Part shown: positions 1-8,781 of the stretch, piece by piece
Layout of the letters: each line of letters opens with the position of its first letter
How positions within the stretch are numbered: the stretch's first letter is position 1
From: an uncultured Desulfobacter sp.
GTDB lineage: Bacteria; Desulfobacterota; Desulfobacteria; Desulfobacterales; Desulfobacteraceae
Reading direction: 5' to 3'
DNA: 64,000 bases
Assembly (NCBI RefSeq): GCF_963666145.1
Contig: NZ_OY762614.1
Coordinates: 3,958,501 to 4,022,500, forward strand
Notes under the pieces: generated by a model
Databases searched by the model: none
Told to the model about the DNA's origin: nothing
The model's input: only the letters and a program-made list of their open reading frames with translations
Program-made: the position numbers and the translations under genes

Positions 1-820
1 GGACGAGCAGCAGACCCTGGATTATATCAACCGGCGCCTTGAACTGGCCGGTGCAACAGCGCCTATTTTTATCCCTGAAACCGTCCGGGAGGTTCACCGG
101 TACACCAAAGGCATTCCCCGGCGCATTAACATTGCCTGTGACCAGGCCATGATCGCGGCTTTTTCAAAGGATATGCACACCGTTGATGCCCGGACCTTCC
201 GGGAAGCCGTGGGGATTTTGGAGCTTCCCCGGGTGCCGGCCGTCGTAGCGCCGCCAGTGCCGGATCTGCAAATGCCGTCTTTGTTCCAAAGGGTCCGGCG
301 GCAGGCAACAACCGTGCTGCCCGTCCTGGCCGCAGCCGTTCTTTTGGTCGTTGTCGCCTATACCTTCCATTCCCGAACTTTTCCCGTTTCGACACCTGCT
401 GCCACGGCAGCCCATGGTCAGCCGCCTGGAACCATTGTGCCCAAGGAAGTGTCTCAGACGGAACCAGAATCCCACGCGTCTGTAAAAACCCCGACTTCAC
501 CCGTAAAACCGGACCCAGTTCCGCTGGTTTCCCCTGAACAAATCCCAGGCAAGTCCAAGAAAGCCGCCGATATGGATGCGTTTGTCGAAGAAGTGTTCAT
601 GATGCACAAAGCCGATATCATGGCCCAGGCGCCGGATGTGTCCCCCCGGCCGACGGCCCATGGCGCCCCGGCTCATGAAAAGCCCGAACCTGCCCCGGCC
701 GTTCCTTCGGCATCCGGCGGCCAGGACTCTGAATCTGTCCATGAATCTGTGGGAAGCTCATCCGTCCAGCCGGAACCGGATGCTGTGATTGACTGGCTCA
801 TACGAGAAAAATCCCGTTAA
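1..820 (+). CDS. ExeA/GspA-type secretion ATPase, C-terminal part (5' truncated by window)
   Basis: The reading frame is open from base 2, so the gene begins outside the window. The first ~70 visible residues are typical of the end of an ExeA/GspA AAA+ ATPase: a YINRRLELAGA stretch, then GIPRRINIACDQAM, matching the family's GIPR-x-IN sensor region. After this come a proline-rich linker, one hydrophobic segment (VLPVLAAAVLLVVVAY) and a long Pro/Ala/Ser-rich tail that is probably periplasmic. In the family, ExeA works with ExeB to place the type II secretin through the peptidoglycan. Walker motifs are not in view, so ATPase activity cannot be checked. The low-complexity tail ends in a short conserved-looking helix (DAVIDWLIREKSR). 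The family call is fairly secure; its secretion partner lies outside the window. Confidence 0.75.
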   Translation, partial: DEQQTLDYINRRLELAGATAPIFIPETVREVHRYTKGIPRRINIACDQAMIAAFSKDMHTVDARTFREAVGILELPRVPAVVAPPVPDLQMPSLFQRVRRQATTVLPVLAAAVLLVVVAYTFHSRTFPVSTPAATAAHGQPPGTIVPKEVSQTEPESHASVKTPTSPVKPDPVPLVSPEQIPGKSKKAADMDAFVEEVFMMHKADIMAQAPDVSPRPTAHGAPAHEKPEPAPAVPSASGGQDSESVHESVGSSSVQPEPDAVIDWLIREKSR

Positions 821-900
821 CGTCCCATAGAAATTTAGACGGAAACCTTTGGGAATCATTTCGAAGTTGTGGTAGAGTTTATTGCTGACGTTCTTGATTT

Positions 901-950
901 TTGAGTGCTATCGAACATTAAAGCCGGCTTTGCATAAGTCGGGCACTCAA
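901..950 (+). promoter_or_regulatory. Structured leader upstream of nhaA (inverted repeat with inner palindrome)
   Basis: A perfect 8-bp inverted repeat (TTGAGTGC at 901-908, GCACTCAA at 943-950) encloses a perfect 12-bp palindrome (AAAGCCGGCTTT, 920-931). It lies 66 bp before the nhaA start codon. It could be an operator pair or a folded 5' leader RNA. Na+/Li+-responsive leaders are known before nhaA genes in other bacteria, but I could not match their consensus from memory. Confidence 0.35.
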
Positions 951-1016
951 CCGAGCGTGAAATGAAAATTAACAATTCATCTGAAATGCTACGGCACATA
1001 CTTTGGCGGGAATAAT

Positions 1017-2198
1017 ATGCACAAGGATCGAGAATCAATCATTGTCTCTTTTTTGAAAATGGAATCCACCGGGGGAATACTGCTGTTTTGTTCAGCTGTG
1101 CTTGCCATTGTGATCGCAAATTCATCTCTTGAGCCATATTACGAGCTTTTTATTTCAACGCCCGTGGAGATCCGGATCGGCCCTTTGGAAATTGCAAAGC
1201 CCTTATTGCTCTGGATCAATGACGGATTGATGGCTGTTTTCTTTTTTTTGATCGGTCTTGAGCTGAAACGTGAGGTGATTGAGGGGGAGCTTTCCGAAAA
1301 AAGCAAAATCATCCTCCCCTGTATCGGGGCCATCGGCGGAATGGTCGTTCCGGCACTCATATATCTGTACTTCAACGCCAATGATCCCGTTGCGGTGAAA
1401 GGCTGGGCAATCCCGGCCGCAACGGATATTGCATTTGCCTTGGGTGTTTTAACTTTACTGAAATCAAACGTCCCTTCTTCAATAAAGATTTTTCTTACCT
1501 CTTTGGCCATTTTTGATGACATTGGTGCGATACTGATCATCGCTCTTTTTTATACATCAAAAATTTCTTTTTTCGCCATCGGCATTGCGCTCGGCTGCCT
1601 GGTGATTCTTTTTTGGATGAATAAACGCAATGTCACATCCAACAGCCCTTATATTCTCATGGGGATTATCATGTGGGTCGCCACGTTAAAGTCGGGCATG
1701 CATGCCACCTTGGCCGGTGTGCTGCTGGCCATGTTCATTCCAATGCAGTCAAAAGATGATCCGGAACATTCGCCTCTAAAAAGCATAGAGCATGATCTGC
1801 ATTCCATTGTCGCGTTTTTCGTGCTGCCGGTATTTGCCTTTGCAAATGCGGGAATCAATTTGAGCGGGGTTACGGTAAATCAGGCATTTCATAGCGTACC
1901 CATCGGGGTTGCCCTGGGGCTGTTTTTGGGTAAGCAAGCCGGCATTTTTGGATTTTGCTGGCTATTCATTAAGCTTAGACTTGCAAAACTGCCTGGCGAT
2001 ATGAATTGGCTCAGTTTATACGGCACATCCGCACTTTGCGGGATCGGTTTTACCATGAGCCTGTTCATCGGTTCTCTGGCCTTTGAAGAGACAGGGGTGA
2101 ACCTGTTATTTGACGAACGGCTGGGGATTATACTCGGTTCATTGGTTTCGGGAATTTTGGGGTTTGTTGTACTCAAGATGAGCTTAAAGACAGATTAA
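1017..2198 (+). CDS. nhaA: Na+/H+ antiporter NhaA
   Basis: Inner-membrane antiporter that expels Na+ (or Li+) in exchange for protons, giving pH and salt tolerance. Its 393 residues match the usual family length (E. coli 388). The hallmark segments are present in order: MAVFFFLIGLELKREVIEGE (residues ~72-91), the PAATDIAFALG motif with Asp137 (E. coli Asp133), and FDDIG with the ion-binding pair Asp167-Asp168 (E. coli Asp163/164). About 12 hydrophobic segments cover the protein. The ATG at 1017 is chosen because MESTGG, the conserved N-terminal amphipathic helix, follows 14 codons later. It seems monocistronic: the next gene starts 170 bp downstream and the leader carries an inverted repeat. 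Fits a marine or saline lifestyle, an inference supported by the sucrose genes at 61-64 kb. Confidence 0.96.
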   Translation: MHKDRESIIVSFLKMESTGGILLFCSAVLAIVIANSSLEPYYELFISTPVEIRIGPLEIAKPLLLWINDGLMAVFFFLIGLELKREVIEGELSEKSKIILPCIGAIGGMVVPALIYLYFNANDPVAVKGWAIPAATDIAFALGVLTLLKSNVPSSIKIFLTSLAIFDDIGAILIIALFYTSKISFFAIGIALGCLVILFWMNKRNVTSNSPYILMGIIMWVATLKSGMHATLAGVLLAMFIPMQSKDDPEHSPLKSIEHDLHSIVAFFVLPVFAFANAGINLSGVTVNQAFHSVPIGVALGLFLGKQAGIFGFCWLFIKLRLAKLPGDMNWLSLYGTSALCGIGFTMSLFIGSLAFEETGVNLLFDERLGIILGSLVSGILGFVVLKMSLKTD

Positions 2199-2371
2199 AA
2201 AGTCAAATATTAGCTGCCACGGACCGGTTTGTTTTTCCGTCAAACAAACCATGGACGTATCTTAATTATTAATGCTAGGGTTATTGGCATCAATCTCATT
2301 CAATACTAATTTTTAGACACAATTAATTTCAAACGGCAATACCGGATAATTTTTCGCCATGGGGCTTTAAA

Positions 2372-2527
2372 ATGACTCAACGATTAGGTTATGCATGGTT
2401 ATTGGCAGCGCTGTTGATAGGGGCTTTGAGTTCCTATTGCCGGGCTGATGTTTTGGGGAATAATGTTTTTGTGGTTGCGATTCCCTTTGAAAAAAGTCTT
2501 TACAGCAAACATCAAATCGCGCAATAG
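2372..2527 (+). other. Signal-peptide-coding ORF in frame with bcsB-like gene, ended by amber TAG
   Basis: A 51-codon ORF starting at ATG 2372 encodes a good Sec signal peptide (MTQRLGYAWLLAALLIGALS, then SYCRADV with a likely cleavage after CRA) plus about 25 mature residues, and ends at TAG 2525-2527. The next codon is the ATG of the BcsB-like frame, in the same frame. The downstream protein is of a periplasmic family and lacks its own signal peptide, so the two ORFs are most simply one gene split by an amber codon. No Shine-Dalgarno sequence precedes ATG 2528. It may be a nonsense mutation, a sequencing error, or UAG readthrough. Confidence 0.7.
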
Positions 2528-4504
2528 ATGCAGATCTATCGTGACGTTGAGCTGTTTGAGACGCCCACAACGATTGTTGCCACCGTAGGCCATTATTTAC
2601 GGGATCGGGAGGCCCAGGCGCTTCTCAAGCCTTTATATCCAACGGCATATATTGCAAGTCGCTCGGATTTTTCGCCGCCCGGCACCCCGGTGCCCTGGTT
2701 GTCCCGAATTAAATTGAGCGACATCGGCTATAAAAGGGATATTATTTCCTACGGCCCACGTCCCTATATCTCGCTGGCATTTCCATGGACGCCGGGCACG
2801 CAAATTGAAAGCGGTCGTTTGATGCTGCATCTCAAATGGCCTGCTTTTTTAAAAACCCTTTCCTCGGTTCACGTCTCAATCGGCGGGATTTCTGCCGGGG
2901 CCTATGAACTTGCAAACGACGGGGGCGAGATGTCGCTCTCCATTCCCATGGCGCCATTGGCCAGGTCACTCAATGAAAATCCGCCGGGCAGCGAACTTAA
3001 GGTTATCGTGCAGGGTTCGCTTCGGTTGTTCAACGATTACTGCAAAAATCTGGAGACATCCGAGCTGTGGATCGCAATGGGCAGTGACAGCTCTCTTGAG
3101 CTTTCCCAGGCATCGGATACGGCATTGCTCAACACATTTTTACAGGGGGCATCCCCGTCAATTGTGGTGGCTGCCGATCAGGCCAAGGCAGATATCTGCC
3201 AGGGCGCTTTGACCATGGTGGCAGCCGCCACGGCGGCTGTGCCGTCCGTGAATGTCTCCTGCGCCATTTCTCCGGCAGTCAATGCCCATGGCCGCACCGT
3301 TGTGGTGGGCGACTTTGACCGGGATCTGGTCATAGCGGGCAGCACATTGTATGTCACTCCCGATGGTGCCAGGACCCTTGCCGATAAAGCATCGGTACTG
3401 CTTGCAACCCATGAGGCAACAGTGCAGGAAATTAAAGATACACAATGGAACATCATGGATGACCCCCTGGCATTTTCCTTTCTGGGATTTAAAACATCAT
3501 CGGTAAAGGGCATCGGCGAACTTGTCACCCAGATGAAATTTACCCTGCCCCAGATCAAGGGACTGCCCAAGACCCTGACCGCTGTGCTGCATGTGGCCCA
3601 TACCCCGGTCCCTTTAAAAGACAAGGGGCTGTTAAAAATCCGTCTGAACGGGAATCTGATTGCGTCCCAGAGGCTTTCCCGCCAGGAAAAGAGCACGCCT
3701 TTTTTTACCTTCGTTGGTCTGCCCGTGGATAAACTCACCGACCAGAACCGGCTGGAGGTCGTGTTTGCCTATTACATCAGCCAGAGCCTCTGTGTAGGGC
3801 TTCCGGCTGAAATGGAAGCCACCCTGTTTGAGGATTCAAGTCTTCTGATCGGCCCCCGGGATACGAACTCAACAGGATCACTGACGCTGGACCGCATCAT
3901 GGGCTGTATGTACGGAAAAGGTGCTCTGGTGGCCCCTGGTCTGTCGGAGGCGGTCATGCATCCTTTGGGAAAATGGGCGGCGATGTACGGCGCCCTTCAC
4001 CGGCAGGCGCCGGATTTTTTCCTCACGGACAAGATTTCCGATCAAATGCAGTTTGATTACCTGGTCATGTCCGTTGGCAGTTCCCCTGTGCCCGGTGAGG
4101 TTACGCCCCTGGTGGCAACAGGCGAAGAGATGGCTGTGCGAAATCCTCTCACAGGGGAAGTGCCGTTCAAGATTTCGGCCGATGATCCGGTGTGGGTCAT
4201 CCAGACCTTCAGGCACCAGACGGCGCCGACGCTTGTCTTTTCCTCTCTTGCTCCCGGCACAACACCGCTGCCGGACTTGGGACTCAAAGAGATGGAACGG
4301 CTGGGCGGAAATGTGGCTGCCGGGCTGGGCCGTCACTGGCAGTCCATGGATATCGGGCGCAAGCTGGTGGCCAAGGCGCCTGATAAGCCGGACTTCACAT
4401 ATTACTGGGATCAATACCGGCTGGCGGCCACCCTGGCCCTGGCCGCTATCCTGGCCTGCTTTTTCTACTACATGTACGCCCGGTTGACCGGGAAAAAGAA
4501 TTGA
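2528..4504 (+). CDS. BcsB-like cellulose/exopolysaccharide synthase regulatory subunit (N-terminus cut by in-frame TAG)
   Basis: BcsB subunits are periplasmic proteins anchored by one C-terminal helix that guide the nascent glucan leaving the synthase. Here 658 residues contain the repeating carbohydrate-binding/flavodoxin-like layout of the family: KLSDIGYKRDIISYGPRPY near the start, SVHVSIGG, KIRLNGNLIASQRL and LEVVFAYY, and a C-terminal transmembrane helix (LAATLALAAILACFFYYMYA) followed by a basic end. The reading frame continues upstream through a TAG at 2525 into a signal peptide at 2372, so the native protein was probably about 710 residues. It is followed almost without a gap by an outer-membrane-like protein gene and then by the GT2 synthase at 5367, so it is the likely partner of that synthase. 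Family assignment is good; the polymer made is unknown. Confidence 0.8.
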   Translation: MQIYRDVELFETPTTIVATVGHYLRDREAQALLKPLYPTAYIASRSDFSPPGTPVPWLSRIKLSDIGYKRDIISYGPRPYISLAFPWTPGTQIESGRLMLHLKWPAFLKTLSSVHVSIGGISAGAYELANDGGEMSLSIPMAPLARSLNENPPGSELKVIVQGSLRLFNDYCKNLETSELWIAMGSDSSLELSQASDTALLNTFLQGASPSIVVAADQAKADICQGALTMVAAATAAVPSVNVSCAISPAVNAHGRTVVVGDFDRDLVIAGSTLYVTPDGARTLADKASVLLATHEATVQEIKDTQWNIMDDPLAFSFLGFKTSSVKGIGELVTQMKFTLPQIKGLPKTLTAVLHVAHTPVPLKDKGLLKIRLNGNLIASQRLSRQEKSTPFFTFVGLPVDKLTDQNRLEVVFAYYISQSLCVGLPAEMEATLFEDSSLLIGPRDTNSTGSLTLDRIMGCMYGKGALVAPGLSEAVMHPLGKWAAMYGALHRQAPDFFLTDKISDQMQFDYLVMSVGSSPVPGEVTPLVATGEEMAVRNPLTGEVPFKISADDPVWVIQTFRHQTAPTLVFSSLAPGTTPLPDLGLKEMERLGGNVAAGLGRHWQSMDIGRKLVAKAPDKPDFTYYWDQYRLAATLALAAILACFFYYMYARLTGKKN

Positions 4505-4506
4505 TC

Positions 4507-5340
4507 ATGGGAAAGCCAAGGCTTTCGCCTGATACAGCCGTTGCCTGTCTGATTGTATTGTGCCTGCTGGTACACAGCGCTCCTGCATGGGCTGAGGCAT
4601 GGCCCCGAAGTCTCGGCGAGATTTTTTTTGCCCCCAAGGTCGAATACTATGAAACGGGTCATTACTGGGACCGCAGCGGAAGTCTGAAACACCAGGACGA
4701 AAAATTTAAAAAATTGTCTGTGCAGCCCTATGTGGAATATGGGCTGACCGGCAAAGATACCCTGACCGGCAAATGCTATTTTGATTTTCTGGACAATGGC
4801 GAAAGCAGTACCAAAGGATTTTCTGATCTTGAACTGGGGTACCGGCGCAATTTTTATAATGAATCGGGTACGGCTGTGAGTGCGGGATTCACCGCATTGA
4901 TTCCCATGGAATATGCTGTGTATGACACGCCAAACCTGGGATATGGCCGGTTTGGAGCTGAGGCAAGTCTTTGTGCCGGATACGGGTGGAAGCTGTCGGA
5001 ACGCAACGGATTTGCCGAAGCCGTGGCAAGGTACCGGGTGTACGAAGGATATCCGTCCGATCAAGTCCGGGGGAGCCTTCTTTTCGGCCAGGAGGTAACA
5101 GGGGCGTTGCAGCTCATTTTAGAGTCCGAGCTGCAGTGGGGGCTTGATAATGGTGAGCTTTTAACCTTTGGCGATGCAAAAACAGTGGATGGTTTTTATC
5201 GGCTGTTGAAAATGACACTGCACGGCCGGATTTCAATCACCCCGGACACCTCCTTTGTGGTGTCGGTCTTCCGGCATGTCTGGGGGGAAAACACAGGCCG
5301 GGGCGGCGGCATGGCAGTGGCCATGTGGATGACTTTTTAA
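4507..5340 (+). CDS. Secreted, predicted outer-membrane beta-barrel protein of the exopolysaccharide cluster
   Basis: A signal peptide (AVACLIVLCLLVHSAPAWA, cleavage before EAW) is followed by about 250 residues of alternating short hydrophobic and polar strands rich in Tyr, Gly and Phe, and the protein ends in WMTF, a terminal Phe typical of outer-membrane barrels. I do not recognise a named family; BcsS-like or transporter-like barrels are possibilities. The ATG at 4507 is preferred over the TTG at 4501, which overlaps the stop of the upstream gene. It lies between the BcsB-like subunit and the GT2 synthase with very short gaps, so it probably serves export or surface binding of the polymer. 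That role is inferred from context. Confidence 0.6.
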   Translation: MGKPRLSPDTAVACLIVLCLLVHSAPAWAEAWPRSLGEIFFAPKVEYYETGHYWDRSGSLKHQDEKFKKLSVQPYVEYGLTGKDTLTGKCYFDFLDNGESSTKGFSDLELGYRRNFYNESGTAVSAGFTALIPMEYAVYDTPNLGYGRFGAEASLCAGYGWKLSERNGFAEAVARYRVYEGYPSDQVRGSLLFGQEVTGALQLILESELQWGLDNGELLTFGDAKTVDGFYRLLKMTLHGRISITPDTSFVVSVFRHVWGENTGRGGGMAVAMWMTF

Positions 5341-5366
5341 TGCGGATACTCAGGTGGTGACCGGGC

Positions 5367-7226
5367 ATGTCAAAACGGGTGGGCGATATTTTAGTGGACC
5401 AGGGGCTTGTAACCCTTGAGCAGCTTGAAGAGGCGCTTGCGCTGCAGCGTTCAAAGGGCGGGCGGTTGCTGTGGGTGCTGGGTTCCCTGGGATATATTTC
5501 CCGTTCACAGCTTTTTAACACCCTTGCAACCCATTACGGACTGCAATTTCAGCTTATAGATAAAAATGCCCAAAAACGTGTAGACTGGTCCCTTTGCCGG
5601 GACCTGACACCGGAACAGGCAATTCAGTTTCAGACTTTGCCCCGTGCATTGCAGGACAATCGGTTGACCTTGTTGACCGCATACCCGCAAAATTCCGGCA
5701 TGCTTGAATTTTACCAGACAAAATTTCCAGATGCGGTCATTGAACAGGTGGTGATTACCGATCTGGATCTTGTGCGCCTGGTGGACAGCCATTTTAAGGA
5801 GGGACTTCAGGACCAGTCCGTGTTCGGGCTGTATTACCGCAATCCTTCGGAGTCGGCCCGCTATGTATTCAGCCCGTCCCAGGTGGTTGTCATTGCCGCT
5901 GCAAGCCTGATTCTTCTGGCCTTATCCTATATCACTCCGTTGACGGTATCCAGGGCGGTGTTGTTTGTTATAAATTTTGTATACCTTGCCACGATTTTAT
6001 TCCGCCTGGCGCTGTCCGTGGAGGGTGCGCGCAACGAAATCCTCCAGCCGGTGACAGCACAGAAAGTCCAGGCCCTTGAGGATACGGACCTGCCCCTTTA
6101 TACCGTTCTGGTTCCGGTTTACAATGAACCCGAGGTGATGCCTGATCTGGTCCGGGGGCTGTCCAACCTGGATTACCCCCAGAATAAACTGGATGTGCTC
6201 CTGCTTTTAGAGGAAAACGACACCAGGACCCTTGAGGCCGCAAAAAAAGCCTCGCCGCCTGCCAACTGGCGGTTTATTCATATCCCGGATATCCATCCGA
6301 AAACCAAACCCAAGGCCTGTAATTACGGTGTCCATTTTGCACGGGGCAAGTATCTGACCATTTATGATGCTGAAGATATCCCCGAGCCGGATCAGCTGAA
6401 AAAAGCGGTTGTCGCCTTTGAAAAAAATCCTCCGGGTGAATTTTTATGTTTCCAGGCGGCATTGAACTATTTTAACGCCCGCCAGAATCTGATCACTAAA
6501 TTTTTCACCCTTGAGTACACCTATTGGTTTGATTATCTGCTGCCCGGTCTGGACAAACTTAGGCTGCCCATTCCGTTGGGGGGGACCAGCAACCATTTTG
6601 ACCTTGACCTGCTCAAGGGTCTGGGTGCCTGGGACCCATTCAACACCACAGAAGATGCAGACTTGGGCGTTCGGTCCGCTGCCGAAGGATACCGGGTGGG
6701 AGTTATCAACTCCACAACCTATGAGGAGGCCAACAGCCGTTACGGCAACTGGATCCGCCAGCGTTCCCGCTGGATCAAAGGATACATGCAGACCGCCCTG
6801 GTATTCAACCGCCACCCCATCAAACTGATGCGCAGTGTGGGCCTTAAAAACTGGCTGTCGTTCCAGATTTTTATTGCGGGTACGCCGCTGCTGTTTTTGC
6901 TCAACCCCATCATGTGGAGTTTTTTTACGATATGGGCCGTCACCCAGATTGATTTTATGCAGGCGCACTACCTGCCGCTGACCACATTCTTTGGCCTGAT
7001 CAATCTGGTGCTGGGTAATTTTCTGGGTATTTATCTAAACTGCATGGCGGTATTCCGAAGACGACTTTACTATCTTTTGCCCTTTGCGCTTTTAAATCCG
7101 GTTTACTGGCTTTTTTTCCATACACCGGCAGCATACAAAGCCCTGTGGCAGCTTTTTGTAAAACCCCATTACTGGGAAAAGACCACCCATGGCCTTACAA
7201 GTTCACGCCATACCTCATCTGTCTGA
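5367..7226 (+). CDS. MshEN domain-GT2 glycosyltransferase fusion (predicted c-di-GMP-controlled polysaccharide synthase)
   Basis: 619 residues. Residues 1-145 form a GspE/MshE N-terminal (MshEN) domain. Residues 4-27 fit the published 24-residue c-di-GMP-binding pattern: Arg4, Gly6, Gly13, Leu20, Leu24 and Gln27, with hydrophobics at the expected sites. The second copy from Arg33 is degenerate, with Leu in place of the key Gly. Two transmembrane helices (172-190, 196-215) lead into a family 2 processive glycosyltransferase: VLVPVYNEPEV (247-257), DAED (334-337), TED (428-430) and RQRSRW (464-469), then several C-terminal helices. This resembles NfrB/BcsA-like synthases but with MshEN instead of a PilZ domain. 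It should polymerise and translocate a glycan across the inner membrane together with the BcsB-like protein. Sugar specificity cannot be read from the sequence. Confidence 0.88.
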   Translation: MSKRVGDILVDQGLVTLEQLEEALALQRSKGGRLLWVLGSLGYISRSQLFNTLATHYGLQFQLIDKNAQKRVDWSLCRDLTPEQAIQFQTLPRALQDNRLTLLTAYPQNSGMLEFYQTKFPDAVIEQVVITDLDLVRLVDSHFKEGLQDQSVFGLYYRNPSESARYVFSPSQVVVIAAASLILLALSYITPLTVSRAVLFVINFVYLATILFRLALSVEGARNEILQPVTAQKVQALEDTDLPLYTVLVPVYNEPEVMPDLVRGLSNLDYPQNKLDVLLLLEENDTRTLEAAKKASPPANWRFIHIPDIHPKTKPKACNYGVHFARGKYLTIYDAEDIPEPDQLKKAVVAFEKNPPGEFLCFQAALNYFNARQNLITKFFTLEYTYWFDYLLPGLDKLRLPIPLGGTSNHFDLDLLKGLGAWDPFNTTEDADLGVRSAAEGYRVGVINSTTYEEANSRYGNWIRQRSRWIKGYMQTALVFNRHPIKLMRSVGLKNWLSFQIFIAGTPLLFLLNPIMWSFFTIWAVTQIDFMQAHYLPLTTFFGLINLVLGNFLGIYLNCMAVFRRRLYYLLPFALLNPVYWLFFHTPAAYKALWQLFVKPHYWEKTTHGLTSSRHTSSV

Positions 7227-8781
7227 GCCTTTGGCGCTCAAAGATCGTATGACCGCTGTGCCGAGCGTCAGCCACGGTATCTGGCTGTTTTTTTTGCTGT
7301 CGGCGGGGTTGGGTCTGTGTCAATTCATCATCAATATCAGCCTGCTGGATATGGGCATCTTATCCGACATCACTATTAACTTTGGTGCCCGGGCCATGCT
7401 GGCATATGACGGCGCACCGCCTAAACTTGAAAATATCGGCGGAATTTATCCGCCCATTCCCTATTTTCTGGTTTTGGTGTTCCGTGATCCCGTCATGGCT
7501 GCTGCCATGGCCGGCGGGGCGGTCCAGGCGGCCATTGTCTGCGTGATTAACAGCCTTCGCAAAGCAGGCTCCATTGGTCGGCTGACCGAATTGATCTGCA
7601 TTATCTGCATCATGTTCCTGCCCCAGGTGCTGTTTGTGTTTACCCAGCGCATTGACTTGAGCCTTACGCTGTGCGCTTTTACCCTGACCATGTGGAGCCT
7701 TCGCCGGGTGGAATTGTACGGCCGGACCTATCATCTGACCCTGTGCAGTTTGTGCATGGCTTTACTCTATCTGTGTGATACGGTCACCTTGCTTCTTTGT
7801 CTGCTGTTTGCACCCTACATTGCAAAACAGGGCCTCAAAGTTCATAACTCCATCATTGCCGTGCTGGTGTTGACTTACCTGCCCCTGGCCTTTTTTGCAT
7901 TAATCCAGAGCCCCATCAGTCTCTTGTTTTTAGGTGAAACTGATCCGTTCACCCAATGGCGCGATTTGCTTTTAGTCAGTCAGGGTATTGATATGATAGA
8001 GGCCCGGCCCGGCCAGGGCAGTCTGGTTGCGGCGTTCATGGAAACCGTTCGTCGATTGTCTGATATCTCATATATGCTTGCACCCTGGGCGGCCGCATGG
8101 GTGATTATGCTGGTTCGGGGCGGTTGGCGTCTGCTGATCTCCATGCACAAGTACCTGCTTGCGCCTTTGTTGTACTGCTTTTGGTCCCTGTATCTTGGCA
8201 CCGGGATTTTTGAACGGGCAAGCTCGGCGTTTCTTATTTTTTTTGCCCAGGCCCTGCTTTTGGCCACACAGGATTTTTCACGTGCCATCTTCCCGAATAC
8301 AGATAAAAAAAGTAAAAAATCTTCGCTCATCGTGGCATTGGGTATGATACTGGGTCTGGCCGGTGGCTGGGCCGACATGATGCATTCGCCTGACAGGGCA
8401 GAACAGCAGTTTGTCCAGGCATTGCTGCATCAGCAACGGGATACGCGTATTGATGGACTTTATAGGCTTTTTGATGCCGTTCATGACACCCGGGGCAAAA
8501 TTTTGATGGACACCGAACGCAACATGTCTCTGATCTTTTTTTCAGGGACTCCCCGGCGATTTTTGCTGCCCTATCAGCTGGACTATGAAATGGGGTTGTC
8601 GCTGCCGGCCGCGTATGTGGATTATGTGGTGGTGTATGCAGACCCGACCTATGATGGGATTGCGCGAAAACATCCGTCGGTCATACACAAAAAACTTGCC
8701 GGCTTTTCGTGTATTGCAGAGCACGGCAAACGCCTGGTATTTCAGCGACAGGATGAATCCGCGCAAGACTATCTCAATTAA
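7189..8781 (+). CDS. Polytopic membrane protein of the exopolysaccharide cluster (GT-C-like)
   Basis: 530 residues with about ten hydrophobic helices in the first ~410 residues and a soluble C-terminal part of ~110 residues. The segment with GGIYPPIPYFL after an early loop holding an acidic residue (YDGAPP) recalls the YPP motif of GT-C glycosyltransferases acting on lipid-linked sugars; this is a resemblance only. The frame overlaps the synthase gene by 38 bp, which points to translational coupling. An ATG at 7249 is an alternative start that would avoid the overlap, but it has no better ribosome-binding site. Probably an envelope partner of the synthase, for example adding a decoration or supplying a precursor. 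No specific function is claimed. Confidence 0.55.
   Translation: MALQVHAIPHLSEPLALKDRMTAVPSVSHGIWLFFLLSAGLGLCQFIINISLLDMGILSDITINFGARAMLAYDGAPPKLENIGGIYPPIPYFLVLVFRDPVMAAAMAGGAVQAAIVCVINSLRKAGSIGRLTELICIICIMFLPQVLFVFTQRIDLSLTLCAFTLTMWSLRRVELYGRTYHLTLCSLCMALLYLCDTVTLLLCLLFAPYIAKQGLKVHNSIIAVLVLTYLPLAFFALIQSPISLLFLGETDPFTQWRDLLLVSQGIDMIEARPGQGSLVAAFMETVRRLSDISYMLAPWAAAWVIMLVRGGWRLLISMHKYLLAPLLYCFWSLYLGTGIFERASSAFLIFFAQALLLATQDFSRAIFPNTDKKSKKSSLIVALGMILGLAGGWADMMHSPDRAEQQFVQALLHQQRDTRIDGLYRLFDAVHDTRGKILMDTERNMSLIFFSGTPRRFLLPYQLDYEMGLSLPAAYVDYVVVYADPTYDGIARKHPSVIHKKLAGFSCIAEHGKRLVFQRQDESAQDYLN

Noticed and set aside
5465..5540. Second c-di-GMP-binding MshEN motif in the synthase
   Set aside because: The key Gly is replaced by Leu and later positions deviate, so only the first motif is counted.
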